From CBIFVZ01 sp966185765 (GTDB lineage: Bacteria > Pseudomonadota > Gammaproteobacteria > Enterobacterales > Enterobacteriaceae): a stretch of 35,531 bases of DNA. Below, one piece after another: positions 9,908 through 17,977 of this stretch. The stretch covers positions 1-35,531 of the forward strand of contig CBIFVZ010000041.1 in NCBI GenBank assembly GCA_966185765.1, in the 5' to 3' direction. The notes under the pieces are model-generated. The model made no database searches. It was not told the origin of the DNA and saw only the letters and a list, made by a program, of their open reading frames with translations. The translations under genes and the position numbers were made by a program. Each line of letters starts with the position of its first letter. Position 1 is the first letter of the stretch.

Positions 9908-11603
9908 TTAAAACGCAAACGCAATGCGGTAGTAAATGCTGACGTGGTCAGGCTTCAGCCAGTGCGGGTAATCCACCGGCACGCCCACGGTAAACTGGCT
10001 GGAGTACCAGCGGTTAGCGCTGGTTAAGCCAATGGCACTTCCCCACAGCGTGCCGCTGGCATACTGGTCCTGGTCGTCCTGCTTCAGCCAGCCGCCGTCG
10101 AGCGCCACAAAGCCGCTCACCTGGCCGACCACCGGCAGGGTAAACAGCGGGTAGCTCAGCTCGTTGCGCCAGTAGCCGCCGTTGTCACCAGAAAGGTACT
10201 GCTCCTTAAAGCCGCGCACCGAGCTTTCACCACCGAGGGTCAGACGCTCGCTGCCGTAGAGCCGGTCCGGCGACCACTGGCCGTAGACGCTACTGAGCCA
10301 CCACAGGTCGCCCACCACCGGGCGCTGGTAGCTGGCGCTGAAACTCCACTTCCTGAACTCCGCACGCGGGACATCGCCCACCTTATGATTGTCATTCTCC
10401 GCGCCAAACCACGGTACGCCCTGGGTGTACGTCGGGTTAAAGGTGGCGACGCCACCGGCAATTTTCTGCGTGTGGTTCACACCGGCCTGCACGCTGGTGA
10501 GCTTGCGGCTGCTGCTGGCAAGCTTCACGCCGTCGAGGTAGTTGCGGCTGATGCGGTGGTTGATGCCGAGCGACAGCCCGGTTTTGATATCGGCATTACG
10601 GAACAGCACCCACGAACCGGTAAGGCGGTGCGCTTCGGTGTCGCCGGTGGACTCCCACGGCCAGCCGTTGTTGGCAATGGTGCTCTGGTAGTTGCTCCAG
10701 CTGTAGCTGTAGTCCAGCAGGCCGTAGCCGTAGGGTACGCTTACGCCTGCGGCAAAGTTCTGCGCGTCATGAGAACTGGAGAAATCGCTGCTGCGCCCGC
10801 CGCTGACAAACCACTTGTCGGCAATGCCGAGCAGGTTGTTGCCGGTGAGTGCACCGCTGAACTGGCCGGTGCCGGTGCTCTTCTGGCCGCTGTTGTCAAA
10901 GCTCACTGAGCCGGTGAGCGGGAACTCTGGCGTGGCGGTGAGGTTAACGATGGAGTACCCGGCCTTATCGCCCGGCAGGATTTCAATCTGCACCGGCTGG
11001 CTTCGCAGGCGGTTAATCTGCTCCATACCTTGTTCGATGTCGCGCAGGTTGAGAATGCGGCCTTCGAGTCCGGGGAAGGCCATTTTCAGTGCGCGTGCAG
11101 ACTTACCGTCCAGGCGTACCGCCTGCAGACTTACCGTCCAGGCGTACCGCCTGCAGGCGGCCTTCCAGCACCGCGATATGCAGGGTGCCGGAAGACAAAT
11201 CCTGCTCAGTCAGAAACGCCCGGCTGGTGATGTAGCCCCGGCTGATGTACCAGTCGGAAACGGTGTTGGTAAGCCGGGTGATGTGCGCCATGTCCAGGCA
11301 CTGGCCGCGCCACTCAGACAGCAGCTTGTCCCGTGCGCGTGCGGAAATCAGCGTGGCGTTATCAAGCGTGATGGTGTGAATGGTGAAGCAGGGTCCCAGG
11401 GTGGAGACTTCCGGCGCGGGCTGCGGCGGGCGCACCAGCGGTGTGGCGCGCTCAAGCTCCTGGCGCTGCTGCTGGCTCTGCTCCAGCAGTTGCTGCTGTT
11501 GCTGGCGAATGGTGTCGCGGTCAGCGGGTGACAGCGGCGCGGCACTGGCAACACATGTAAGAGTACCCGCCAGCACGAATGCAGCGGTACGGCAAATCTT
11601 CAT
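9908..11603 (-). pseudogene. cdiB: CdiB-like TpsB outer-membrane transporter, frameshifted by a 28-bp tandem duplication
   Basis: TpsB proteins are 16-strand outer-membrane barrels with periplasmic POTRA domains that secrete the TpsA partner. The 5' part (11603 to about 11103, 166 codons) has a signal peptide (MKICRTAAFVLAGTLTCVASAA), a Gln-rich plug-helix segment and POTRA-1. It then reads into GGTPGR and stops at TAA (11103-11105). The 3' part (391 codons open from ATG 11083 to 9908) carries the rest of POTRA and the barrel, the VRGF motif of loop L6 (10208-10219) and a terminal Phe. The two parts join exactly (RLDGKSA-RALKMAFPG) if one copy of the 28-bp repeat at 11098-11153 is removed, giving 555 residues, normal for CdiB. 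As written, the 3' part lacks a signal peptide, so no functional transporter is expected. It may be a phase-off state, a recent null allele or, less likely, an assembly error. The sense of the break is certain; its cause is inferred. Confidence 0.9.
11098..11153. repeat. perfect 28-bp tandem duplication inside cdiB
   Basis: Two identical 28-bp units, 11098-11125 and 11126-11153, with the first three bases of a third copy (11154-11156). The unit length is not a multiple of three, so the second copy shifts the cdiB frame and brings in a stop within the repeat. Each unit contains a perfect inverted repeat, CAGGCG-TAC-CGCCTG, which could favour slippage during replication. Confidence 0.97.
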
Positions 11604-12033
11604 CCCTGAAATCCCTGATTCTTTTAGCTTGTGTGTGTCTTTCTGAACGCCGGATGCTTAAGCAGCCTGTTATGTTTCGTAATAAACCATTTTTTTACAA
11701 AAAGTTAAAGTGGCGGGTTTACAGGGCAGGTGAGCAGGGATCACATAAAACAACGCTCAGATGCATTAAAAAACCTTAAGGGAATGCGGCGGAAGAAATA
11801 TCGATTCTGAACAAGAGGATAAGAAGTACAAAATAGTGTTTTCTCTGGTCGCAGAAAGATCAGCAGGGAGTGAACGCTAAAGCAGAATGAGCATCAGTAT
11901 CCGTGTGCCGGGATAGTTCCTGCTACGATTTTTTTACCGATAGTACGGCGTATTAATCGCATTCTGGCCCGGCAGGACAGGCGGTGCGGCGTAAAATCGC
12001 TAATGAAATCAGTGCAACAGATTTCAGATATGT
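11604..12033. promoter_or_regulatory. cdiBA upstream region (430 bp, no gene seen)
   Basis: No convincing coding frame. The cdiB-proximal part is AT-rich on the minus strand, with A/T tracts around 11680-11710, and should contain the cdiBA promoter, but I could not pick a convincing -35/-10 pair. An AGGGA motif lies about 8 bases before the cdiB ATG. The distal part (11780-12033) shows nothing recognisable and probably represents the joint between integrase remnant and CDI locus. Confidence 0.4.
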
Positions 12034-12417
12034 TCAGTTTTCGGGGGTTTGGGGTGCGCAGGTTGTAAAGGTAACTGGCTGGCCGGGATTTTCGCCGGAT
12101 TCAGTGGCGATCGCTTCGAAATAATTTCTGTGTTCGGCTTTGAGGGCCAGTTTTTGTTCTTTGCGAACGACGCTGGGGTTACGGCCTTCTGAAAGCAGCT
12201 TACGGGCTTCATCACGTCGCAGGCGTGCCTGAGCAAGTGAGACAGACGGGTAAACGCCGAGGGAAATCATTTCAGGTTTACCGGCGAAGCGGTAACGAAA
12301 GCGCCAGCTTTTGCTGCCGTTAGGCTCAATGAGCATCGACAGGCCAGCCCCGTCACTCAACGTGTAGGCTTTGGCATCAGGTTTAGCGCGGCGAATTTGC
12401 ATGTCATTAACAGACAT
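12034..12417 (-). pseudogene. truncated P4-type tyrosine recombinase (island integrase), N-terminal part only
   Basis: The 127-codon frame begins like P4-family integrases: after MSVNDMQIRRAKPDAKAY come LSDGAGLSMLIEPNGSKSW and RYRFAGKPEMISLGVYP, the DUF4102/arm-type DNA-binding domain (residues ~3-90). Similarity seems to end near FEAIATE (about residue 105, near 12100), followed by an unrelated tail ending at TAA. Full integrases have about 400 residues, so the core-binding domain and the catalytic R-H-R-Y residues are gone. It starts 165 bases from the 3' end of tRNA-Phe and runs in the same direction, the usual layout for islands integrated at a tRNA 3' end. It marks an old integration and cannot catalyse excision. 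Confidence 0.85.
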
Positions 12418-12581
12418 ATGTACAGGTCTCCAGAACCAAACGGGAACTTATACGCAATGCTATAAACTAATGACGATGGATACCAGAGGACGATAAGGGA
12501 TGCAACAGGAGTATAACTGAAAGGAAAAGCTCAATATTTCAATAACCTCTGGACAAAAACGGACGTCACAGGAAGTGTTAT

Positions 12582-12657
12582 TGGTGCCCGGACCCGGAAT
12601 CGAACCAGGGACACGCGGATTTTCAATCCGCTGCTCTACCGACTGAGCTATCCGGGC
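12582..12657 (-). tRNA. pheV: tRNA-Phe (GAA)
   Basis: A 76-nt cloverleaf on the minus strand. Acceptor arms GCCCGGA and TCCGGGC pair, the D arm carries TAGCTCAGTCGGTAGAGC, the anticodon arm CGGATTGAAAATCCG contains GAA, the T arm has GGTTCGATTCC, and CCA is encoded (12582-12584). In E. coli pheV lies close to speC, so the symbol follows position. This tRNA is a well-known integration site for genomic islands, in line with the integrase remnant next to it. Confidence 0.97.
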
Positions 12658-13105
12658 AACGGGGCGCATTAAACCGTAAAGCACTTCAGGCGTCAATGAC
12701 TTTATCAATAAGGTCGCGCGTTTGCCGCAATTATGCACAATGGCAGGGCGCTGTGCCTTGCACCTGGTGGGGAAAGCTGCCAGAATCGGCCAAATTTTGA
12801 GTTATTCCTCATTACCACGGACAGCGCGTAATGGCCCGACAGATTCCACAGACTGAGATTTTCTTGCGTCGATTTGGTCGGCTTTGTGTGTTTTCACTCC
12901 TCTGTACTCTTTTGCCCACCATGCGGTGAGGCAACTCAGGCTCGCTGCAGGACAGCAGTAAAACCAGACGTGTTCTGTTTTTACTGATGTCTGGCGGTCG
13001 CAGCTGGTTACCAGTCGGCCATTCCTGACCTGCACCTGGCGTTTGTGCGCCAGTATTTGTGCCAGTGGCACCCCTTTATCCTTGTTTGTCGGGGGATTTG
13101 GATTA
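12658..13105 (+). promoter_or_regulatory. speC upstream / leader region
   Basis: 448 bp without a recognised gene; E. coli has yqgA between pheV and speC but it is absent here. The region holds several inverted repeats. CAGTAAAA (12956-12963) can pair with TTTTACTG (12979-12986), while CCAGAC (12964-12969) can pair with GTCTGG (12989-12994). The two stems interleave, so they are probably mutually exclusive. Further hairpins are CTGG-TTA-CCAG at about 13002-13012 and TGGCG-TTTGTG-CGCCA shortly after. A 32-codon frame at 12831-12929 has no clear ribosome binding site. GGGGGA lies 9 bases before the speC start. Confidence 0.4.
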
Positions 13106-15247
13106 GTGAAATCGTTAAGTATTGCCGCGAGCTATACGCTGCATTCTGCTATCACCACCCATCGCCGCGTCGTCGGGCTGGATGAGACGGACTTTACCGA
13201 CGTTGCCGCAGTAGTGGTGTCGCAGGCCGACAGCCGCAGCGGTATTCTCACCTTGTTGCAGCGCACCGGCTTTGCGCTGCCGGTCTTCCTTTATAGTGAG
13301 CAGCCTCAGGCACTGCCTGTGGGCATCAAAGCGGTGATAACCGGCGGTGAGCAGGACTTTCTGGCGCTTGAAGCAGCCGCGTGTGAATACGAGTCGGCGC
13401 TGCTGCCGCCGTTTTTTGACACGCTCTATCAGTACGTCGCGATGCGTAACGACACCTTTGCTTGCCCGGGACACCAGCACGGCGAGTTTTTCAAAAAGCA
13501 TCCCGCCGGGCGCTGGTTTTATGATTTTTTTGGCGAGAACATCTTTCGCGCCGATATGTGTAACGCCGACGTGAAGTTGGGTGATTTGCTAATCCACGAA
13601 GGTTCGGCCAAAGACGCGCAAAAATTTGCCGCGAAGGTGTTTAACGCCGATAAAACCTGGTTTGTGCTTAATGGCACCTCGGCTGCCAATAAAGTGGTGA
13701 CTAACGCGCTGTTAACGCGCGGCGATCTGGTCCTGTTTGACCGTAACAACCATAAGTCCAATCACCACGGTGCGCTGTTGCAGGCCGGAGCGACGCCGGT
13801 GTATCTGGAAACAGCGCGTAATCCGTTTGGTTTTATCGGCGGCATTGACAGCCACTGCTTTGATGAAACCTGGATTCGCGAGCGTATCCGCGAGGTTGCT
13901 CCAGAGCGTGCGGACGCACCGCGCCCATTTCGTCTGGCCATTATCCAGCTTGGCACCTACGACGGCACCGTCTATAACGCGCGCCGGGTTGTGGATGCTA
14001 TCGGCCCACTGTGTGACTACATTTTGTTTGACTCCGCATGGGTGGGCTACGAGCAGTTTATTGGGGTGATGGCCGACTGCTCGCCGCTGCTGCTGGATCT
14101 TAATGAAAACGATCCGGGTATTTTTGTCACCCAGTCGGTGCACAAGCAGCAGGCGGGTTTCTCGCAGGCTTCGCAAATCCATAAAAAGGACGATCATATT
14201 CGCGGTCAGGCGCGCTTTTGCCCCTATAAGCGCCTTAATAACGCGTTTATGTTGCATGCGTCCACCAGCCCGTTTTACCCGCTTTTTGCCTCACTGGATG
14301 TGAATGCCAAAATTCACGAAGGGGAGAGCGGTCGGCGCCTGTGGGCTGAGTGTGTCGAGCTTGGTATTGAGGTGCGCAAGGCGATTCTCGCTAACTGCCG
14401 CATGATTAAACCCTTTATTCCTGCCGAGGTCGCAGGCCGTCCGTGGCAGGATAGCCCAACAGAGATGATTGCCGTAGAGCGCCGCTTTTTTAACTTTGAA
14501 CCTGATGCCAAATGGCACGGGTTTAGCGGTTACGGGCGCGATGAATACATGGTCGATCCGTGTAAGCTGCTGCTGACCACGCCAGGCATTGACGCCGAAA
14601 CCGGTGAATATGCAGAGTTTGGCGTACCTGCTGCGATCCTCGCTCACTACCTGCGTGAAAACGGCATCGTGCCGGAAAAATCAGATCTTAACTCGATCCT
14701 GTTTTTACTTACGCCTGCTGAAACGCCACAGAAGATGGCCCACCTGGTGGCGATGCTGGCGCAGTTTGAACAGCATGTTGAAAACAACACGCCGCTCAGT
14801 GAAGTGCTGCCGAGCGTGTGGCAGAAATATCTGCTGCGCTATAAAAACTACACCCTGCGCGAGCTGTGCCAGGAAATGCATGACCTGTATGTTGGCTTCA
14901 ACGTGAAGGATTTGCAAAAGGCGATGTTCCGCCAGGAGAGCCTGCCGCCGGTCGCGATGAACCCGCAGGATGCCCACAGCGAGTTTATTCGCGGTAACGT
15001 TGAGCTTGTTGCTATATCACAGGCACACGGTCGCATTGCAGCTGAAGGCGCGCTGCCGTATCCGCCGGGCGTGCTGTGCGTGGTGCCAGGTGAGCGCTGG
15101 GGCGGCGCCGTGCAGCGTTATTTCCTGGCGCTGGAAGAGGGCGTCAATTTGCTGCCGGGATTTTCGCCGGAACTGCAGGGCGTATACCTCCAGACCGATG
15201 CCGATGGCATCAAACGCCTGTATGGCAATATGATAATCGAGCGCTAA
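13106..15247 (+). CDS. speC: ornithine decarboxylase, constitutive/biosynthetic type
   Basis: PLP-dependent enzyme that converts L-ornithine to putrescine, the first step of polyamine synthesis. The protein (713 residues from GTG 13106) aligns along its whole length with E. coli SpeC (711). An N-terminal receiver-like wing domain (~1-105) is followed by the large PLP domain with FACPGHQHG, DRNNHKSNHHGA and the cofactor lysine in SVHKQQAGFSQ (about K347). The C-terminal domain ends with PPGVLCVVPGERWGGAVQRY. The frame is open upstream to 13043, but the GTG start matches the start of E. coli SpeC (KSLSIAAS) and is preceded by GGGGGA at a good distance. The gene is monocistronic here and faces mltC across a shared hairpin. 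Confidence 0.97.
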   Translation: MKSLSIAASYTLHSAITTHRRVVGLDETDFTDVAAVVVSQADSRSGILTLLQRTGFALPVFLYSEQPQALPVGIKAVITGGEQDFLALEAAACEYESALLPPFFDTLYQYVAMRNDTFACPGHQHGEFFKKHPAGRWFYDFFGENIFRADMCNADVKLGDLLIHEGSAKDAQKFAAKVFNADKTWFVLNGTSAANKVVTNALLTRGDLVLFDRNNHKSNHHGALLQAGATPVYLETARNPFGFIGGIDSHCFDETWIRERIREVAPERADAPRPFRLAIIQLGTYDGTVYNARRVVDAIGPLCDYILFDSAWVGYEQFIGVMADCSPLLLDLNENDPGIFVTQSVHKQQAGFSQASQIHKKDDHIRGQARFCPYKRLNNAFMLHASTSPFYPLFASLDVNAKIHEGESGRRLWAECVELGIEVRKAILANCRMIKPFIPAEVAGRPWQDSPTEMIAVERRFFNFEPDAKWHGFSGYGRDEYMVDPCKLLLTTPGIDAETGEYAEFGVPAAILAHYLRENGIVPEKSDLNSILFLLTPAETPQKMAHLVAMLAQFEQHVENNTPLSEVLPSVWQKYLLRYKNYTLRELCQEMHDLYVGFNVKDLQKAMFRQESLPPVAMNPQDAHSEFIRGNVELVAISQAHGRIAAEGALPYPPGVLCVVPGERWGGAVQRYFLALEEGVNLLPGFSPELQGVYLQTDADGIKRLYGNMIIER

Positions 15248-15253
15248 AGCTTG

Positions 15254-15278
15254 CCTGCGCCGCACGTGGCGGCGCAGG
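15254..15278. terminator. GC-rich hairpin between convergent speC and mltC
   Basis: A perfect 10-bp stem (15254-15263 with 15269-15278) and a 5-base loop. On the plus strand it is followed by TGGCCTTTAATTT, a modest T-rich tract, and on the minus strand by a short T run. It lies 7 bases after the speC stop and 7 bases before the mltC stop, so it can serve both genes, more convincingly speC. Confidence 0.7.
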
Positions 15279-15284
15279 TGGCCT

Positions 15285-16364
15285 TTAATTTGCCCGGCGA
15301 TAGCTGCGCTGGGCGTTATTGACCTTTTGCAGGTAGCGGCGCGATTCAGCGGAAGGGTGGCGCGTGGTCAACGTCTGATACAAATCACCCGGCTCCATGC
15401 TGTTAATCATGGAAAACGCGCGGTTTTTATCGCTGTGGAACACTCGCAGCACGCTGCCTGCACCGCCATTGTAGGCGGTGATAACCGCATAGCGACGTGA
15501 GGTTGGGTTATTGATGCCGGACAGATATACATTACTCAGTATCGCCAGATAAGCGGTGCCGGTATCAATGTTACTGGCCGGATCAAACAGGTAGCTACGG
15601 CTTGGTTTGCCGCTCTTGCCCTGGGAGCGGAACACGTCCACACCGGCCGTATGCTGTACCACCTGCATCAGGCCCAGCGCGTCCGCATGGCTTACGGCAT
15701 ACGGGTTAAAGCTCGACTCTGTTTCCATAATCGCCAGAATCAGCGACTCGTCCACGCCGTATTTATTCGATGCCTGACGCACCATTGGCAGGAATTTATG
15801 CGCACGTTTGTTGAGGTGGTTTGGCACCAGATTGAGTGTGATGCTGTAAATCACATGTATCCCGCTGGTGCGCTTTTTCAGGCGGTTTTGCAGCAGCCAG
15901 TCGGCAAAACGTCCGGCGCGCCACTCCCAGCGAATCGCCTCGCCGGTGTTGTCCACCACCTGACCGTACAGGAATGGCTCTTTAGAGATGTGAATATCGT
16001 CGGCGTCGGAATACAGGTCGATGCTGCCAGGGTCATCGCCCATCAGTAAGGTCAGAATAATCGCCTGACGCAGGCGCGCCTGCGGATCGGTACCGGCAAT
16101 AGTCTCAACGGTGATGGTCCCGGCCTCGAAGTTAATGTGGCTGCGGGTCTGGTAGCCATCGGTATATTTTACGTAGTCTTTAGGGCCGGCAATAAGCACT
16201 TCATTAAAGCCCCAGATGTTTTCAATGTTGTGGGCAAACTGGCCCATCAGGATGTCAAAACCGTTGGTGTCCTTTACCCATGCTTCGTTGTAGTTATCCT
16301 TTTTTTTACCGGAGCAGGAAATAAGCAACGGTACTACCAGCGCCAGCGCGAAAAGTTTTTTCAT
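15285..16364 (-). CDS. mltC: membrane-bound lytic murein transglycosylase C
   Basis: Cleaves peptidoglycan glycan strands between MurNAc and GlcNAc to form 1,6-anhydro ends. The 359-residue protein starts with a lipoprotein signal peptide and lipobox (LLISC-S), so it should be anchored to the outer membrane. An N-terminal DUF3393 domain (~25-180) precedes the SLT/lysozyme-like domain. The catalytic Glu is in METESSFNP, followed by ALGLMQV, AYNGGAGSVLRVF and the C-terminal RHPSAESRRYLQKV, all typical of MltC. Length and order match E. coli. It is third in the mutY-yggX-mltC group, 106 bases after yggX. Confidence 0.97.
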   Translation of the reverse strand: MKKLFALALVVPLLISCSGKKKDNYNEAWVKDTNGFDILMGQFAHNIENIWGFNEVLIAGPKDYVKYTDGYQTRSHINFEAGTITVETIAGTDPQARLRQAIILTLLMGDDPGSIDLYSDADDIHISKEPFLYGQVVDNTGEAIRWEWRAGRFADWLLQNRLKKRTSGIHVIYSITLNLVPNHLNKRAHKFLPMVRQASNKYGVDESLILAIMETESSFNPYAVSHADALGLMQVVQHTAGVDVFRSQGKSGKPSRSYLFDPASNIDTGTAYLAILSNVYLSGINNPTSRRYAVITAYNGGAGSVLRVFHSDKNRAFSMINSMEPGDLYQTLTTRHPSAESRRYLQKVNNAQRSYRRAN

Positions 16365-16470
16365 GTTTTAGGAAATGCAGGTCAGTTTAGTCACAGGGGC
16401 GCAGGTGCGATGAATGTGCCGCCCTGTTTGCGTGAAGTCACGGCTTGTGGGCGGCGTTAGCATCAGGCAC

Positions 16471-16743
16471 TTACTTTTCTGGCGGCGTATAGCCTTCGAT
16501 ATGAACATCTTTTTTCTCGAACAGGAAATCAACCATCGCCTGCTCCAGCAGTTTGCGGTGATCCGGGTTCATCATGCTGAGTTTTTTTTCGTTGATAAGC
16601 ATGGTCTGGCGGGTTTGCCATAGCGCCCAGGCTTCTTTGGAGATCTCGTTGTAGATGCGCTTACCCAGCTCGCCTGGATAGAGCTGAAAATCCTGGCCTT
16701 CGGCGTCTCGCTGCAGGTAAGTACAAAAAATGGTTCGGCTCAT
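16471..16743 (-). CDS. yggX: Fe(2+)-trafficking / oxidative damage protection protein YggX
   Basis: Small 90-residue protein with the family signature MSRTIFCTYLQRDAEG, including the conserved Cys7, and the C-terminal DFLFEKKDVHIEGYTPPEK. Enteric YggX protects Fe-S clusters from oxidative damage and may handle labile iron. The start ATG overlaps the mutY stop by one base (TAATG), so the two genes are translationally coupled. This makes sense because MutY needs a 4Fe-4S cluster and works on oxidised DNA. Confidence 0.97.
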   Translation of the reverse strand: MSRTIFCTYLQRDAEGQDFQLYPGELGKRIYNEISKEAWALWQTRQTMLINEKKLSMMNPDHRKLLEQAMVDFLFEKKDVHIEGYTPPEK

Positions 16744-17825
16744 TAGGAATCCTCGTTAAATGGCAAAGCCGGGGTGCTTACCGGCTCGCTGCGTAACTGT
16801 TGCAACAGGCGCTCGACGGGAGCGGCCAGACCGACTGACGGCGGCCGGGCTAAGTTATACCAGAGACCTGCGCCGTCATCCATGCAGGCCCCTGTGCTGG
16901 ACACACATAGCCACATTGGCACGATGTCCAGATGGAAATGGCTGAACGTGTGGCGAAACGCATTAAGCTGTGTGAGCGCAGGCGCAATGCCGCGCGTGTT
17001 TAGCCACTCGCGCAGCGCGTCCTCGGACTCAAACTGCGGAAAGCAAAACAGCCCGCCCCACAGCCCGCTTGGTGGACGCTGGGCGAGAAACACCTCGTCA
17101 CCGTGCTGCATTAAAAGAAAATAGCCCGTGCGCTCAGGCAGCGTCTGCTTTGGCTTTTTGCCCGGATATTGTGCCCAACTGCCCTGGGCGTAGGCTTCGC
17201 AGCCGTTATTGAGCGGGCACAGTTCGCATTTAGGGCGTGAGCGGGTGCATACCATCGCACCCAGATCCATCATCGCCTGGTTAAAGCGCTCCACACCTTG
17301 TGCAGGTGTGACGTCCTCACTGAGTTGCCACAGGCGTTTTTCCACCTCTTTTTTGCCCGGCCAGCCAGACACGGCATACGCGCGCGCCAGCACGCGCTTC
17401 ACGTTGCCATCAAGGATAGGATAAGGTTGGCCAAGTGCCAGAGAAAGGATGGCGCCTGCTGTTGAACGGCCTACGCCAGGCAGTGCCGCGACGTCATCAA
17501 AGGTCTGCGGAAACACGCCGGCATGACGTGTTGCTACCTGTTGTGCAGCCTTATGCAGATTGCGTGCACGTGCGTAGTAGCCAAGACCGGTCCAAAGATG
17601 CAGCACTTCGTCGAGCGGTGCGTTGGCAAGGTCGGTGACGGTGGGGAAGCGCGCCATAAAGCGCTCAAAATAGGGGATGACGGTGGTGACCTGCGTTTGT
17701 TGCAGCATCACCTCAGACAGCCATACTTTATAGGCCGTTTTTTCCAGCTGCCAGGGCAGGGTTTTACGACCATACTTATCGTACCAGTCCAGGACCTGGT
17801 GTGAAAATTGCTGCGCTTGCATCAT
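16743..17825 (-). CDS. mutY: A/G-specific adenine DNA glycosylase
   Basis: Removes adenine mispaired with 8-oxoguanine and so prevents G:C to T:A transversions. In the 360-residue protein the catalytic Glu lies in SEVMLQQTQV (about residue 38), the helix-hairpin-helix is LPGVGRSTAGAI, and the catalytic Asp is in NQAMMDLGAMVC. The 4Fe-4S loop has the spacing C-x6-C-x2-C-x5-C (CTRSRPKCELCPLNNGC). A C-terminal NUDIX-like domain for 8-oxoG recognition includes AFRHTFSHFHLDI. A second ATG directly downstream (17822) matches the E. coli start and is equally possible. It heads the mutY-yggX-mltC operon and is divergent from trmB. Confidence 0.97.
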   Translation of the reverse strand: MMQAQQFSHQVLDWYDKYGRKTLPWQLEKTAYKVWLSEVMLQQTQVTTVIPYFERFMARFPTVTDLANAPLDEVLHLWTGLGYYARARNLHKAAQQVATRHAGVFPQTFDDVAALPGVGRSTAGAILSLALGQPYPILDGNVKRVLARAYAVSGWPGKKEVEKRLWQLSEDVTPAQGVERFNQAMMDLGAMVCTRSRPKCELCPLNNGCEAYAQGSWAQYPGKKPKQTLPERTGYFLLMQHGDEVFLAQRPPSGLWGGLFCFPQFESEDALREWLNTRGIAPALTQLNAFRHTFSHFHLDIVPMWLCVSSTGACMDDGAGLWYNLARPPSVGLAAPVERLLQQLRSEPVSTPALPFNEDS

Positions 17826-17908
17826 TGGCGCGGGGCATCCTGCTTTAAATCGTCAGGGGCGAGATTCCAGCACAGACGCCATACGCTGTAAACCGGAACT
17901 TTCCTTGC

Positions 17909-17936
17909 TTGCATCCCGTGACTAACTTTGGATAAT
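17909..17936 (+). promoter_or_regulatory. candidate sigma-70 promoter for trmB-yggL-yggN
   Basis: TTGCAT at 17909-17914 and GATAAT at 17931-17936, separated by 16 bases and about 40 bases before the trmB ATG. It sits in the 152-bp divergent gap with mutY. It was found by eye from consensus match only. Confidence 0.45.
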
Positions 17937-17977
17937 GCCCGTTTTCCTCATCTATTGACTCAGGCAGATTAAAAGAC

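Noticed and set aside
12460..12738. 92-codon minus-strand frame
   Set aside because: It reads straight through the tRNA-Phe gene (RIAQSVEQRIENPRVPGSIPGPG is a translated tRNA), a common false ORF.
12802..13071. 89-codon minus-strand frame in the speC leader
   Set aside because: No recognisable domain or ribosome binding site; it lies opposite the structured speC leader.
13712..14257. 181-codon minus-strand frame, and similar ones inside speC
   Set aside because: Antisense shadow of the highly conserved speC PLP domain.
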